The notes under the pieces are model-generated. The model was not told the origin of the DNA. It did no database searches and worked only from the letters and a program-made list of their open reading frames with translations. A stretch of DNA of 64,000 bases, from assembly GCF_018199995.1 (NCBI RefSeq), contig NZ_CP073578.1, positions 868,001 through 932,000 on the forward strand, in the 5' to 3' direction. The translations under genes were made by a program, and so were the position numbers. The DNA comes from Photobacterium sp. GJ3 (GTDB lineage Bacteria; Pseudomonadota; Gammaproteobacteria; Enterobacterales; Vibrionaceae). This document shows, piece after piece, positions 27,480-39,249 of this stretch (the first letter of the stretch is position 1; each line of letters opens with the position of its first letter).

Positions 27480-28400
27480 ATGATTAAATTTGTTGCAAAA
27501 CGGATTTTTGAGGCGATCCCTACCTTGCTGGTACTGATTACGATCTCATTTTTCCTGATGCGCTTCGCACCGGGTAACCCTTTCTCAAGTGAGCGTCCAC
27601 TGCCCCCGGAAGTCATGGCAAATATTGAAGCAAAATATGGCTTGGATAAGCCTGTTTTTGAACAATATACAACGTATCTGGTGAATATCCTTCATGGTGA
27701 TTTTGGTCCGTCTTTTAAATATAAAGACTTTACCGTGAATGAATTGATTCAGGATGCATTGCCTGTTTCAGCTAAAATTGGTTTCTTTGCGTTTATCTTT
27801 GCGTTAGTCATGGGGGTCACGGTTGGAACCATTGCCGCGTTGAAACAAAATACCTGGATGGATTATCTCATCATGTCGACCGCGATGGCCGGTGTGGTGA
27901 TGCCTTCATTTATTCTTGCACCCGTTCTGATTTATATCTTTGCCATTAATTTGCATTGGCTGCCTGCGGGCGGTTGGCAAGGGGGCTCAATTGAATTCAT
28001 GCTGCTGCCTATGTTTGGTATGGCATTGTTGTATGTGGCGACTTTTGCCCGGATTACACGCGGTAGTATGATTGAAACCCTGAACAGTAACTTTATCCGG
28101 ACCGCTCGTGCAAAAGGCCTGAGCTATCCGTACATCATCGTCAAACATGCCCTGAAACCCGCATTGCTGCCCGTTGTGTCTTATATGGGACCGGCATTTG
28201 TAGGCATCATCACCGGATCTGTGGTCATTGAAACCATCTTCGGCCTGCCAGGCATTGGTAAGTTGTTCGTGAACGCTGCCTTTAACCGTGACTATTCACT
28301 GGTCCTTGGTGTCACGATTTTGATTGGTACGCTGACCATTTTGTTTAACGCCATTGTTGATATTGTGCTGGCGTATATCGATCCGAAAATCCGCTATTAA
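27480..28400 (+). CDS. oppB: Oligopeptide ABC transporter permease OppB
   Basis: 306 residues, six membrane helices, starting MIKFVAKRIFEAIPTLLVLI. The EAA loop that contacts the ATPases is ARAKGLSYPYIIVKHALKPA (around residues 204-223). It forms the transmembrane path with OppC. 12 bp separate it from oppC. Confidence 0.97.
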   Translation: MIKFVAKRIFEAIPTLLVLITISFFLMRFAPGNPFSSERPLPPEVMANIEAKYGLDKPVFEQYTTYLVNILHGDFGPSFKYKDFTVNELIQDALPVSAKIGFFAFIFALVMGVTVGTIAALKQNTWMDYLIMSTAMAGVVMPSFILAPVLIYIFAINLHWLPAGGWQGGSIEFMLLPMFGMALLYVATFARITRGSMIETLNSNFIRTARAKGLSYPYIIVKHALKPALLPVVSYMGPAFVGIITGSVVIETIFGLPGIGKLFVNAAFNRDYSLVLGVTILIGTLTILFNAIVDIVLAYIDPKIRY

Positions 28401-28412
28401 GGAAACTGACCG

Positions 28413-29327
28413 ATGATGTTGACTAAAAAAGAAAACGTAGAAGCGGTTGAGAAGTTTTCAGAGCAGCTGGAAATTGAAGGCCGTAGTTTGTGGCAGGATG
28501 CCCGTACCCGCTTTATGCGTAATAAAGCGGCCATGGTCAGTCTGTCGATCTTGTTTCTGATCTGTCTGGCTGTGATTTTTGGCCCGATGTTCAGCCAGTA
28601 CGCATTCGATGATACAGACTGGTATGCCTTGCATGCTGCGCCAAGTCTGGGCGCAGAAGGCCATTTCTTTGGAACAGACAGCCTGGGTCGTGACCTTTAT
28701 ACCCGAACGCTGATTGGTGGCCGGATCTCGCTGATGGTGGGGATTCTGGGTGCGCTGGTTGCTGTGGTGATCGGTACCTTATACGGTGCGACGTCTGGTT
28801 TTATTGGTGGCCGAACGGACCGCATTATGATGCGGATTTTGGAGATTCTGTATTCCATTCCGTTCATGTTCTTCGTGATTGTACTGGTAACCTTCTTTGG
28901 CCGTAACATCATGCTGATCTTTGTGGCGATTGGTGCGATTTCCTGGCTGGATATGGCGCGTATCGTCCGTGGTCAGACGTTGTCGCTGCGTAGTAAGGAA
29001 TTTATCGAAGCGGCACATGTTTGTGGTGTCAGCCGCTGGAACATCATTACCCGTCACATCGTTCCGAATGTGCTGGGGATTGTTGCGGTTTACTCAACTT
29101 TGCTGGTGCCACAAATGATTCTGACAGAATCTTTCCTGAGTTTCCTTGGCTTGGGTGTTCAGGAGCCAATGACCAGTTGGGGTGCACTGCTTCAGGAGGG
29201 TGCTCAAACAATGGAAATTGCCATCTGGCAGTTGATGTTCCCGGCAGCCTTCATGGTTCTGACCCTGTTCTGCTTTAACTATGTTGGTGACGGTCTGCGT
29301 GACGCACTGGATCCAAAAGACAGATAA
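28413..29327 (+). CDS. oppC: Oligopeptide ABC transporter permease OppC
   Basis: 304 residues. It has the longer N-terminal cytoplasmic arm typical of OppC (EKFSEQLEIEGRSLWQDA) and the conserved HFFGTDSLGRDLYTR. The EAA loop is EAAHVCGVSRWNIITRHIVP. A second ATG follows the first directly; AAGGAA upstream suits either. Partner of OppB. Confidence 0.97.
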   Translation: MMLTKKENVEAVEKFSEQLEIEGRSLWQDARTRFMRNKAAMVSLSILFLICLAVIFGPMFSQYAFDDTDWYALHAAPSLGAEGHFFGTDSLGRDLYTRTLIGGRISLMVGILGALVAVVIGTLYGATSGFIGGRTDRIMMRILEILYSIPFMFFVIVLVTFFGRNIMLIFVAIGAISWLDMARIVRGQTLSLRSKEFIEAAHVCGVSRWNIITRHIVPNVLGIVAVYSTLLVPQMILTESFLSFLGLGVQEPMTSWGALLQEGAQTMEIAIWQLMFPAAFMVLTLFCFNYVGDGLRDALDPKDR

Positions 29328-29408
29328 AACCAAGCAATATTCATTGCCGCTGTACGGTTCCCCCTACTGATTTACGGACCGTACAGTGGCAGGAAAAGGA
29401 AGCAAGTT

Positions 29409-30428
29409 ATGAGCCTATTAGATGTCAAAGATCTGCGTGTCGAATTTACAACCCAGGACGGGATTGTAACCGCAGTCAACGATTTGAATTTCTCACTAAA
29501 ACAGGGTGAAACTCTGGGTATTGTGGGTGAGTCCGGTTCGGGCAAAAGCCAGACGGTATTCGCCATCATGGGTCTGTTGGCCAAAAACGGCAAGATTAGC
29601 GGCAGTGCTCAGTTTGAAGGCCGTGAGATTCTGAATTTGTCTGAGCGCGAATTGAATAAGATTCGGGCAGAGCAGATTGCAATGATTTTCCAGGATCCGA
29701 TGACCTCGCTGAACCCTTATATGAAAGTCAGCGATCAGTTAATGGAAGTGCTGATGCTGCACAAAGGCTTGGGCCGGGCAGAAGCATTTGAAGAAAGTGT
29801 CCGGATGCTGGATGCGGTGAAAATCCCGGAAGCCCGGAAGCGGATTACCATGTACCCGCATGAGTTCTCAGGCGGCATGCGTCAGCGTGTGATGATTGCA
29901 ATGGCACTGCTGTGCCGTCCAAAGCTGCTGATTGCTGATGAGCCAACCACAGCTCTGGATGTGACCGTTCAGGCGCAGATCATGGATTTGCTCAATGAAC
30001 TGAAATCCGATTTCAACACCGCGATCATTATGATCACGCACGATCTGGGTGTTGTGGCTGGTAGCTGTGACAAAGTCCTGGTGATGTATGCGGGCCGGAC
30101 CATGGAATACGGCAAGATTAATGAAATTTTCTACCAGCCTGCACATCCGTACACGGAAGGATTGCTGAAAGCGATTCCCCGACTGGATACTGAGGGCGAA
30201 GATTTACCAACAATCCCTGGAAATCCGCCGAACCTGCTGCGTTTACCGGTTGGCTGCCCATATCAGGAGCGCTGCCATCGCGCAACGAGCCGTTGTACAC
30301 AAGAGGCACCTTCTCTGCAGCCGTTTGCAGAAGGTCGTTTACGTGCATGTTTTTCTGATGCGGGACCTGGTAATGCAAGCAGAAAAGAAAGTTTTACTCG
30401 AGATTCAAAACCTGAAAGTTCACTTTAA
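29409..30428 (+). CDS. oppD: Oligopeptide ABC transporter ATPase OppD
   Basis: 339 residues as read. Walker A is GESGSGKS, the ABC signature is FSGGMRQRV, Walker B is LLIADEPTTALD, and the C-terminal oligopeptide-transporter Cys motif (CPYQERCHRATSRC) that binds an Fe-S centre in some homologues is present. The core is intact to LRACFSDAG. The last residues then differ from usual and overlap oppF by 56 nt. Adding one G at the GGG run 30362-30364 would end the protein at ACFSDAGTW with a TAATG overlap to oppF, the expected arrangement. A frameshift at the very end is therefore possible but not proven. Confidence 0.95.
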   Translation: MSLLDVKDLRVEFTTQDGIVTAVNDLNFSLKQGETLGIVGESGSGKSQTVFAIMGLLAKNGKISGSAQFEGREILNLSERELNKIRAEQIAMIFQDPMTSLNPYMKVSDQLMEVLMLHKGLGRAEAFEESVRMLDAVKIPEARKRITMYPHEFSGGMRQRVMIAMALLCRPKLLIADEPTTALDVTVQAQIMDLLNELKSDFNTAIIMITHDLGVVAGSCDKVLVMYAGRTMEYGKINEIFYQPAHPYTEGLLKAIPRLDTEGEDLPTIPGNPPNLLRLPVGCPYQERCHRATSRCTQEAPSLQPFAEGRLRACFSDAGPGNASRKESFTRDSKPESSL

Positions 30429-31362
30429 CATTACGCCGAAATCTGCCTGGCCGTGGACCAAACCGCTGAAGCTGAAAGCGGTCGACGGTGTGGGTATCCG
30501 TTTGTACGAAGGGGAAACTCTGGGGGTTGTTGGCGAGTCTGGCTGCGGCAAGTCCACTTTTGCTCGTGCGGTGATTGGGCTGGTTGAAGCCACCGAAGGG
30601 AATGTGGTTTGGCTGGGTCAGGATCTGACCAAGCTTGAGCACAATGCGCTGCGTGAGAAGCGCAAAGAAATTCAGATGATTTTCCAGGACCCGCTGGCGT
30701 CGCTGAACCCACGGATGACGGTGGGTGACATTATTGCAGAGCCGCTGAAAACATTTTATCCGGAACTATCGGATGATGATGTGAAAGCGCGTGTCAAAGA
30801 AATGATGAATAAAGTTGGTTTGCTGCCAAACGTGATCAACCGTTATCCGCATGAGTTTTCCGGCGGTCAGTGTCAACGAATCGGGATTGCCCGTGCGCTG
30901 ATCCTGAAACCTAAACTGATTATTTGTGATGAGCCGGTATCGGCACTGGATGTTTCGATTCAGGCGCAGGTGGTGAACTTGCTGAAGTCGCTGCAAAAAG
31001 AAATGGGCCTGAGCCTGATTTTCATTGCACACGACTTATCCGTGGTGAAGCACATTTCTGACCGTGTGTTGGTGATGTATCTGGGCAATGCGGTAGAAAT
31101 TGGGGAAGGGGACGCATTGTTTTCCGAGCCGAAGCACCCTTATACCAAAGCACTGATGTCTGCAGTCCCGATTCCGGATCCGGAACTGGAACGAAGCAAG
31201 ACGATTCAGTTACTGGAAGGGGACCTGCCGTCACCCATGAACCCACCTTCAGGTTGTGTTTTCAGAACCCGTTGCCCACAGGCGACTGAAAGCTGCGCAC
31301 AGAAAAAACCGCAGCTGGAAGGCAGTGATGTCCATTCTGTATCTTGCTTGAATGTACACTGA
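30373..31362 (+). CDS. oppF: Oligopeptide ABC transporter ATPase OppF
   Basis: 329 residues from ATG 30373; the frame is open a further 41 codons inside oppD, where it is only a shadow. Walker A GESGCGKS, signature FSGGQCQRI, Walker B LIICDEPVSALD and the C-terminal CVFRTRCPQATESC are present. OppD and OppF form the ATPase heterodimer of the importer. ATG 30358 is an alternative start. A terminator follows at 31384. Confidence 0.96.
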   Translation: MQAEKKVLLEIQNLKVHFNITPKSAWPWTKPLKLKAVDGVGIRLYEGETLGVVGESGCGKSTFARAVIGLVEATEGNVVWLGQDLTKLEHNALREKRKEIQMIFQDPLASLNPRMTVGDIIAEPLKTFYPELSDDDVKARVKEMMNKVGLLPNVINRYPHEFSGGQCQRIGIARALILKPKLIICDEPVSALDVSIQAQVVNLLKSLQKEMGLSLIFIAHDLSVVKHISDRVLVMYLGNAVEIGEGDALFSEPKHPYTKALMSAVPIPDPELERSKTIQLLEGDLPSPMNPPSGCVFRTRCPQATESCAQKKPQLEGSDVHSVSCLNVH

Positions 31363-31383
31363 TTTAAGCCTGTGACAGGCTTT

Positions 31384-31413
31384 AAGCGCGGCGTAAAACC
31401 CGCGCTTTTTTTG
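31384..31413 (+). terminator. opp operon terminator
   Basis: AAGCGCGG and CCGCGCTT enclose a short loop and are followed by a run of T's. A smaller hairpin AAGCCTG-TGA-CAGGCTT stands just before it. Confidence 0.85.
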
Positions 31414-31534
31414 TAAGCCACTAGAATAAAACACTGAATCAATATCAAACTTTTAAATCCTTTGTTAACAGTTTGTTGATGTAATTGTCACCAGTGGATA
31501 CATTTTGACTGATATGAATTACAAGGAAGGTATT

Positions 31535-33649
31535 ATGCGGTCACTCTCTGTTCAGTGGAAAATTACCCTGATGGCAGGGTTTGCCTTACTGGCAACAGCA
31601 GCAGTTCTCACAAGTCTTTCATTTTATTTTTCAGGACAAAGTCAGCAGTTGGTCAGCCAGCAGTCGTTCAGCTCGCTTCGAAACCAGTCACAGGAACTGG
31701 TGAAGTCACAGGCAGAAAGACAGGCAATTTCAATTCAGCAATTTCTGGATGAGGCATCGTACCGCGCAGAGATGCTTGCTCAGAGCGTATTGTTTCTGAA
31801 ATACAACGCTGAAGAAAACTATACCAATAGTGCTGAACTTCGGGGATCGATCACTGAGTTATTACGCCGTTCTGTCAATGATTTCACCAATATTCATGGC
31901 GCATTTGTGGTTTTTGAACCTGATGCTTTAGATGGTGAAGATGGAAATTATGTCGATGCGGCTTATGTCGGGGCGAACAGCACAGGACGTTTTGCGCCAT
32001 ATTGGTATCGTGGGGAAAGCGGAGAAGCGGAACAACGTATCATTTCGGAAGTACAGCTGCAGGACGGCAGTCAGAACCTGTGGTACACCTGCAGTCTTCA
32101 GCGTGGCGCTTCCTGTATACAGGATCCGATTTTTGCTACGGATAACGGACAACAGGTCTTATTGAGCTCAATCACGATTCCTCTGACGGTCTCCGGGAAA
32201 ACGATCGGCGTCATGGGCATTGATGTGAAGCTGGATTACTTGCAACGCCTGATCCAGCTGGTGGACGAGCATTTGTACAGCGGCAGCGGAACAGTGTCGC
32301 TGATCAGTCAGAATGGCACCGTGGTTGCCTGGGATCAGGACCGCAATCGGGTCGGGACAATATTCAAAAATTCAGACGGCTTGCCCGATGCCACAAATCG
32401 CTGGCTGAAAGAAGGCAAGCAAGTCATCGGCTGGAATGAGGATCAGTCATCACTGACGGCATACAATCCCGTGGAGCTGGGCCAGACCACCTGGGGCGTT
32501 GTCATTCAGCTTCCGGCAGAAAAAGTCCTGGCAGAGGCAACTGCGCTGGATCATGCCATTCAGGTTCAGCGGGATGAATCTTCTGTTGTTCAGCTGTTTG
32601 TCAGTTTACTGATTGCTGCTGCGGGTTTGCTGATACTCTGGTTTGCCGCAGCGAAGCTGGTGGCACCGATTCGTCAGGTCGCTGATCGCCTGAAAGATAT
32701 TGCATCCGGAGAAGGGGATCTGACCCAGCGGCTGCAGGTTGAGAATCAGGACGAGCTGGGCGAGCTGGCCACCTGGTTCAATCGCTTCCTCGATAAATTA
32801 CAACACACGATCTCTCAGGTGATCATCGCCGTTGATCAGGTTGGCACCACCGCCAATGAGGCGGCACAGATTGCCAGCCATACCCGGGACGGCAGCCAGG
32901 CGCAGTTTAAAGAAGTTGATATGGTTGCGACCGCTTCCGAAGAAATGGCGCAAACGGCTGAGCAGGTGGTGAGCCACACCGAAACGGCGGTAGAAGCCGC
33001 TCGTGACGCAGATAAAGCTGCGGTAGAAGGGCAGGGGGTGATTCATACCTCTGCAGATTCGATGAATCACTTAGTCTCCCGGATGGAAACTGCAGTGCCG
33101 GTGGCACGGGATCTGGAACGAAACAGTGAAGATATTGATCAGATCCTGCAAGTCATCGCCGGTATTTCGGAGCAAACCAACTTACTTGCGTTGAATGCAG
33201 CTATTGAAGCAGCCCGTGCTGGTGAGCAAGGTCGTGGTTTTGCTGTGGTGGCGGATGAAGTGCGTCAGTTAGCGCGCCGGACCCAGGATTCTGTCGGTCA
33301 GATCCGTAACGTGATTGAAGTGTTGCAGCAGGGGACCCGAAGTGTGGTGTCTGCCATTGAAGAAGGGAATCAGTTGGCGGGCGATACCGCACAGCAGGTC
33401 AGCGAAGCCGTGAACAGCCTGGAGCGGATCACCCAGGCTGTCCGCGCGATTCAGCAGATGAATGAGCAGATCATGAATGCTGCAGGAGAGCAGCGTGCTG
33501 TGGCCGGTGAAGTGAACCGGAATGTGTCGAATATTCGTGAACTCAGCGAAACGATTCTGGGGCAGGCTGAACATTCCGCAACCATTGGTCAGCGTCTGAC
33601 CTCTCTGTCGCACAAACAGCAGGAACTGGCCGGTCAGTTCAGAGTCTGA
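31535..33649 (+). CDS. Methyl-accepting chemotaxis protein with dCache-type sensor
   Basis: 704 residues from ATG 31535, which has AAGGAAGG at good distance; ten more codons are open upstream. Topology: cytoplasmic start, first membrane helix near residues 8-30, a large periplasmic domain to about 350 with dCache features ([14 protein letters not shown] and [16 protein letters not shown]), second helix ([19 protein letters not shown]), HAMP, then the signalling domain. The hairpin tip [19 protein letters not shown] is fully conserved. It senses a small ligand such as an amino acid or organic acid; the ligand cannot be told from sequence. No CheR-docking pentapeptide at the C-terminus. It follows the opp operon but has its own upstream region. 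Confidence 0.95.
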   Translation: MRSLSVQWKITLMAGFALLATAAVLTSLSFYFSGQSQQLVSQQSFSSLRNQSQELVKSQAERQAISIQQFLDEASYRAEMLAQSVLFLKYNAEENYTNSAELRGSITELLRRSVNDFTNIHGAFVVFEPDALDGEDGNYVDAAYVGANSTGRFAPYWYRGESGEAEQRIISEVQLQDGSQNLWYTCSLQRGASCIQDPIFATDNGQQVLLSSITIPLTVSGKTIGVMGIDVKLDYLQRLIQLVDEHLYSGSGTVSLISQNGTVVAWDQDRNRVGTIFKNSDGLPDATNRWLKEGKQVIGWNEDQSSLTAYNPVELGQTTWGVVIQLPAEKVLAEATALDHAIQVQRDESSVVQLFVSLLIAAAGLLILWFAAAKLVAPIRQVADRLKDIASGEGDLTQRLQVENQDELGELATWFNRFLDKLQHTISQVIIAVDQVGTTANEAAQIASHTRDGSQAQFKEVDMVATASEEMAQTAEQVVSHTETAVEAARDADKAAVEGQGVIHTSADSMNHLVSRMETAVPVARDLERNSEDIDQILQVIAGISEQTNLLALNAAIEAARAGEQGRGFAVVADEVRQLARRTQDSVGQIRNVIEVLQQGTRSVVSAIEEGNQLAGDTAQQVSEAVNSLERITQAVRAIQQMNEQIMNAAGEQRAVAGEVNRNVSNIRELSETILGQAEHSATIGQRLTSLSHKQQELAGQFRV

Positions 33650-33673
33650 TGACGCAACAGCGATTTTGCATTG

Positions 33674-33704
33674 AAAACAGCCCGCTTGATTGCGGGCTGT
33701 TTTA
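33674..33704. terminator. Bidirectional terminator between the chemoreceptor gene and roxA
   Basis: AAAACAGCCCGC and GCGGGCTGTTTT form a long stem with a 6-base loop; A and T tracts on both sides serve both convergent genes. Confidence 0.85.
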
Positions 33705-33758
33705 TCTTGCCGGAATCTCAGCGCCCTTCTCAGCGACACTATGATTCAACCGCTGAAT

Positions 33759-34892
33759 TTACTCAGCCGGATGCCAGTAACCCATGTTCACCAGCTTTGT
33801 TAACAAAGCAAGCAGCTCTGGCTGATGGATCAATGCACCGACTTCCTCAATGGAAAAGTTGTCTTGGTTACATAGCCAGTGAGCCGCGGATTCACATCCT
33901 TCCGGCAGCGGATACTGTTCGCCATCAATGTACACTGTCTGTGGATTACCCTGATGATAAAACGCGCGCAACCCGCCAATTTTAAACAGGGTTTCTCCCT
34001 GCATCAGCAGGCTGGCCAGTTCTTCACCCTGCCAGAGCGGATCGGCAGAAATGACATCCATATTGTGGCGGCTCAGGCTCAGGTATTCACCCAGCCATTG
34101 CTGCATCACAACCGGGTCTTGCATCAGATTCTGCATCATTGAAATCAGTCCCTGAGTCTCGGCGGCTGGTAATTCGCCATACTGTGCCCGCGCAGGTAGG
34201 TCTGGATTTTCGTAGTGGACGTCACCCAGTTCGTTCTCAATGATGAAATCGGCAAAGCTGCTGAGCAGCTCTTGCTGTTTCGGTGAACGGAATCCCATGG
34301 AGTAACTCATGGCGTTTTCCAGCGCATATCCATCATGCGGGAAACCGGCCGGAATATAGAGAATATCGCCCGGTTCGAGGACTTCGTCGATGATTGGTTC
34401 GAAGCCAGTGATCTGACGCAGGCTCGGATGACGGAAGCACTCCTGATAATCGTCTTTACGCGGACCAACCCGCCAGCGGCGTTTTCCGCTGCCCTGAATG
34501 ATAAAGACGTCATACTGATCGAAGTGAGGGCCAACACCGCCACCGGGTGTGGAGTAGCTGATCATCAGATCATCAAACAACCACCCCGGCATCTGGCGGA
34601 ATGGGCTCACTAATCGGGCTGCTCCGGGATGCCAGTGATTGGCTGCCTGAACCATAAAAGACCAGTGATCTTCCGGCAGATTGTCAAATGTCAGCGGCCC
34701 TTGCTCCACCTGCCAGTCTTCTCCCTGACGAGCGACATAGCGGGAATCGACTTCCGGTTCCATGGCCAGCCCGGCCAGTTCATCGGGGCTGATCGGGTCT
34801 TCAAAATCGGAGAATCCACCTTTGATCACAGTGGGTTGCTTTTGCCAGTATGTCGATAAGAAATCGCTGAACGAGAACGTAAATGAGTACAT
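33759..34892 (-). CDS. roxA: Ribosomal protein uL16 3-hydroxylase RoxA (YcfD)
   Basis: 377 residues from ATG 34892, which aligns with the E. coli start; three codons upstream begin with TTG. JmjC-type Fe(II)/2-oxoglutarate oxygenase that hydroxylates an Arg of ribosomal protein L16. Iron ligands are the HxD pair H126/D128 (GPHFDQYDVF; numbering from the TTG) and H189 (IPAGFPHDGYA). The C-terminal half contains the dimerisation and winged-helix parts (EEVGALIHQPELLALL). It is a single gene facing the chemoreceptor. Confidence 0.95.
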   Translation of the reverse strand: MYSFTFSFSDFLSTYWQKQPTVIKGGFSDFEDPISPDELAGLAMEPEVDSRYVARQGEDWQVEQGPLTFDNLPEDHWSFMVQAANHWHPGAARLVSPFRQMPGWLFDDLMISYSTPGGGVGPHFDQYDVFIIQGSGKRRWRVGPRKDDYQECFRHPSLRQITGFEPIIDEVLEPGDILYIPAGFPHDGYALENAMSYSMGFRSPKQQELLSSFADFIIENELGDVHYENPDLPARAQYGELPAAETQGLISMMQNLMQDPVVMQQWLGEYLSLSRHNMDVISADPLWQGEELASLLMQGETLFKIGGLRAFYHQGNPQTVYIDGEQYPLPEGCESAAHWLCNQDNFSIEEVGALIHQPELLALLTKLVNMGYWHPAE

Positions 34893-34954
34893 AAGCTTCA
34901 ATCTTTAGGAATTTAGCGGGATTATATCAGTTCTGCCGGGAGATCTGCAGAAAG

Positions 34955-34981
34955 CAAAAAGGCCAGCAAGCGCTGGCCCTT
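34955..34981 (-). terminator. Terminator of the mnmA-hflD-purB operon
   Basis: On the minus strand GGCCAGC-GCTT-GCTGGCC is followed by five T's, just after the purB stop. Confidence 0.85.
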
Positions 34982-34998
34982 TGGGGAGAGAAAAGCGA

Positions 34999-36438
<1,440 letters not shown>

Positions 36439-37056
36439 TTAGCTTCTGGCCTGAATAATTTTGGCTTGCTCAAGCATTTGCTTCCGTCCGAACAACAGAT
36501 GGCGTCGCTTGCCGCCAACCTGGCGCCACAGAACCGCACTGCGAACCGCGGCCAGCAACAGGGCACGAACTTTGTGCTGAGCCTGTTGTTGCTGTAACTG
36601 GGCAGGGGTGCCTGTGACCTGAATGCGTGGCCCCAGCGGGCTGATAACATCAAGGTACACACTGGCAAGGTTGCTGATCATTTGATCATCCAGCAACTCG
36701 AAATGATCGAGCTGGCGTTTGACCATATCAATGCGATCGCCCAGTTGTGACATGCTGTCCCGGCGGCTGGCCAGCTTGCGCTCAAGCGCCATGACACTCA
36801 CCAGATAGCGGGTAATTTCACTGCCAGCCGGTGTATTGTCGATTTCATGGACCATGGTGCTGAGACCCAGTTGCAGGTCGGACTCCTGCCCATAGATTTC
36901 AATGACATTTTTCGGATCAGTTTCTGTCAGGCTGCGCAGGCAAGTGATGAGAGCCTCCTCATCGCAGGTGCCGGTTCTTGCCACGGTCTGTACCAGTTTG
37001 ACTGCCTGGCAAATGCCTGCAAACGCAACCGTCCTGTCATAAAGTGAATACGCCAT
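36439..37056 (-). CDS. hflD: HflD homologue (lysogenisation regulator family)
   Basis: 205 residues, all-helical, starting [20 protein letters not shown] as in E. coli HflD. In E. coli it is a membrane-associated protein that binds phage lambda CII. Its normal cellular role is unsettled, though the fixed position between mnmA and purB is widely conserved. The end ([17 protein letters not shown]) is typical. It starts 12 bp after mnmA. Confidence 0.93.
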   Translation of the reverse strand: MAYSLYDRTVAFAGICQAVKLVQTVARTGTCDEEALITCLRSLTETDPKNVIEIYGQESDLQLGLSTMVHEIDNTPAGSEITRYLVSVMALERKLASRRDSMSQLGDRIDMVKRQLDHFELLDDQMISNLASVYLDVISPLGPRIQVTGTPAQLQQQQAQHKVRALLLAAVRSAVLWRQVGGKRRHLLFGRKQMLEQAKIIQARS

Positions 37057-37068
37057 ATTCCGCTTTCC

Positions 37069-38178
37069 TTAGAATCTCTGCTCGATGATACCGCCGCCTA
37101 AACACACGTTACCCTGATAAAACACAGCCGACTGGCCGGGGGTTACTGCAGTTTGCGGCTCATCAAAGATGACCTTAATCCGCTCATCATCAATCGGGAT
37201 GATGGTGCACGGAATGTCCTGCTGGCGATAACGGGTTTTCACTGTACACTGGAGCGGTTCACGCATGATGTCGCGATCAACCCAGTGCAACTGGGCTGCC
37301 ATTAAGCCATTGGACTGCAGGCGCGGGTGATCTTTACCCTGACCCACAATCAGCTGGTTGTGCTCAACATCTTTATCGACCACGTACCAGGGCTCATCCG
37401 TGCTGTCTTTCATCCCCCCGATATGCAAGCCTTTGCGCTGGCCCAGCGTATGATACATCAGGCCCTGATGCTCGCCGATCACCTGACCGTCATCCGCAGA
37501 CACGATTTCACCGGGTTGGGCTGGCAGATACTTGCTGAGAAATTCTGTGAACTTACGCTCACCGATAAAGCAGATGCCTGTAGAGTCTTTCTTCTTGGCG
37601 GTGATTAACCCTTGTTCTTCCGCAATTCTGCGAACTTCAGGTTTTTCAAGTTCACCGACCGGGAACAGACTACGGGCAATCTGATCATGGCTCAGGGTAT
37701 ACAGAAAATAGCTTTGGTCTTTATTGTTATCCAGGCCGCGCAGCATCTGCGGTTTTTCGTCCGGCTGAGTCGGGAAGGTGCGGCGGGTGTAGTGACCCAT
37801 CGCAATGTAATCGGCATCCAGCACTTCGTCTGCAAATTCGAGAAATGCTTTGAATTTGATTTCTTTGTTGCACAGGATATCCGGATTCGGTGTACGGCCT
37901 GCTTTGTACTCTGCCAGAAAATACTCGAACACATTGTCCCAGTATTCTGCGGCAAAGTTGATGGTATGAAGATGAATGCCAAGTTTGTCGCACACAGCCT
38001 GCGCGTCTGCGAGATCTTCTGCGGCAGAGCAGTACTCGTCGTTGTCGTCTTCTTCCCAGTTCTTCATGAACAGGCCTTCGACCTGATAACCCTGTTGAAG
38101 CAGCAGGTAAGCTGATACCGAGGAATCGACGCCGCCGGACATGCCGACAATAACTTTTTTCTGGCTGTTATCTGACAT
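37069..38178 (-). CDS. mnmA: tRNA-specific 2-thiouridylase MnmA
   Basis: 369 residues from ATG 38178, preceded by a GAAGAG purine stretch; a TTG four codons upstream is less likely. It puts sulfur on U34 of Lys, Glu and Gln tRNAs. The PP-loop is [12 protein letters not shown]. Catalytic cysteines lie in [12 protein letters not shown] and [10 protein letters not shown]. First gene of the mnmA-hflD-purB operon. Confidence 0.97.
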   Translation of the reverse strand: MSDNSQKKVIVGMSGGVDSSVSAYLLLQQGYQVEGLFMKNWEEDDNDEYCSAAEDLADAQAVCDKLGIHLHTINFAAEYWDNVFEYFLAEYKAGRTPNPDILCNKEIKFKAFLEFADEVLDADYIAMGHYTRRTFPTQPDEKPQMLRGLDNNKDQSYFLYTLSHDQIARSLFPVGELEKPEVRRIAEEQGLITAKKKDSTGICFIGERKFTEFLSKYLPAQPGEIVSADDGQVIGEHQGLMYHTLGQRKGLHIGGMKDSTDEPWYVVDKDVEHNQLIVGQGKDHPRLQSNGLMAAQLHWVDRDIMREPLQCTVKTRYRQQDIPCTIIPIDDERIKVIFDEPQTAVTPGQSAVFYQGNVCLGGGIIEQRF

Positions 38179-38328
38179 TTTTCTCTTCAATCTTGAATAA
38201 GTGATAAGAGCGTGATTCTAACAGAAAGCAACTTGCTGAAACAGATCGGGAGCACCTTCACACTTTATTCATACTTCCGCTGCAAACGTCTGGTCAGTTT
38301 CGCCCGAATTCCAGTGTACTCAAGACTG

Positions 38329-38344
38329 ACGCAAACGTTTGCTA
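38329..38344. promoter_or_regulatory. PurR box upstream of mnmA-hflD-purB
   Basis: ACGCAAACGTTTGCTA matches the PurR operator ACGCAAACGTTTGCGT at 14 of 16 positions, with the palindromic core intact. It is about 150 bp upstream of mnmA, in the only sizeable gap before the operon that carries purB. A half-like GCAAACGTCTGG lies 46 bp to the left. Confidence 0.72.
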
Positions 38345-38408
38345 ATTGTCGGCAATGATAGTGGATGTGACTGAGAAAGTGTAGTGCTTTTGTCACGCAG
38401 ACTGCTAT

Positions 38409-39107
38409 CTACGCAGATTCGCTGCCAAGTTGTCCGATGGATTGGGCACCGAGCTCAATCCATTCGCCGGGCGCCAGCCCGTCGACAGTCCAGTCTGCCA
38501 TCTGGTAACGGATGAGCCGCAAGGTCGGATGGCCGATATGCGCCGTCATACGACGGACCTGGCGGTTGCGTCCTTCAATCAGGGTGATACATAGCCAGGT
38601 GGTCGGAATATTTTTCCGTTCACGGATCGGTGGCGTTCGCTCCCACACTTGCGGTGCAGCCATGATGTCTACGGACGCCGGAAGCGTCATACCGTCTTTG
38701 AGTTCGACCCCGTTACGAAGTTGTTGCAGCGCCGCTTCGTCTGGTTCACCCTCAACCTGCACCCAGTAGGTTTTGGGTTGCTTGGAACCGGGTTGGGTTA
38801 AACGCGCTTGCAGAACGCCGTCGTTCGTCAGGATCAGCAGCCCTTCGCTGTCTTTGTCCAGGCGACCGGCAGGGTAGACGTCCTTGACAGGAATGTAATC
38901 CGCCAGCGTGGCATCACCCGGCTCACCACTGAACTGAGTGAGTACGTTGAACGGCTTGTTAAATAAGAGAATTTTTCTTGGGCCCCGCGGGCGCTTGGGA
39001 TGATTTGCCTGACGTGAAGGTCGGCGCAGGTTGCTTTTACGTGGCGGTGTCGGAGTACGTTTAGATGCTGTACGTCCGGATGAAATGCGCGGTTTGTGTG
39101 TTTTCAT
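38409..39107 (-). CDS. rluE: 23S rRNA pseudouridine(2457) synthase RluE
   Basis: 232 residues from ATG 39107, where a basic tail-like N-terminus begins ([19 protein letters not shown]). The frame is open 29 codons further, so the start is not certain; no strong ribosome site supports either. Pseudouridine synthase of the RsuA group, with catalytic Asp in [18 protein letters not shown] and family blocks [14 protein letters not shown] and [15 protein letters not shown]. It is divergent from icd. Confidence 0.94.
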   Translation of the reverse strand: MKTHKPRISSGRTASKRTPTPPRKSNLRRPSRQANHPKRPRGPRKILLFNKPFNVLTQFSGEPGDATLADYIPVKDVYPAGRLDKDSEGLLILTNDGVLQARLTQPGSKQPKTYWVQVEGEPDEAALQQLRNGVELKDGMTLPASVDIMAAPQVWERTPPIRERKNIPTTWLCITLIEGRNRQVRRMTAHIGHPTLRLIRYQMADWTVDGLAPGEWIELGAQSIGQLGSESA

Positions 39108-39249
39108 GCTGATCTGATTTTCAGGGGATAGGCGTTTTGTGAGCGAGTCATTATATCCTAAAAATCCTCCCATGGCGTGCTGACGATTTTTCAAGTATGA
39201 TTCTCCGGCATCTTACAAAAAGATAACAAACGGACGCTAGGAGAATTTA

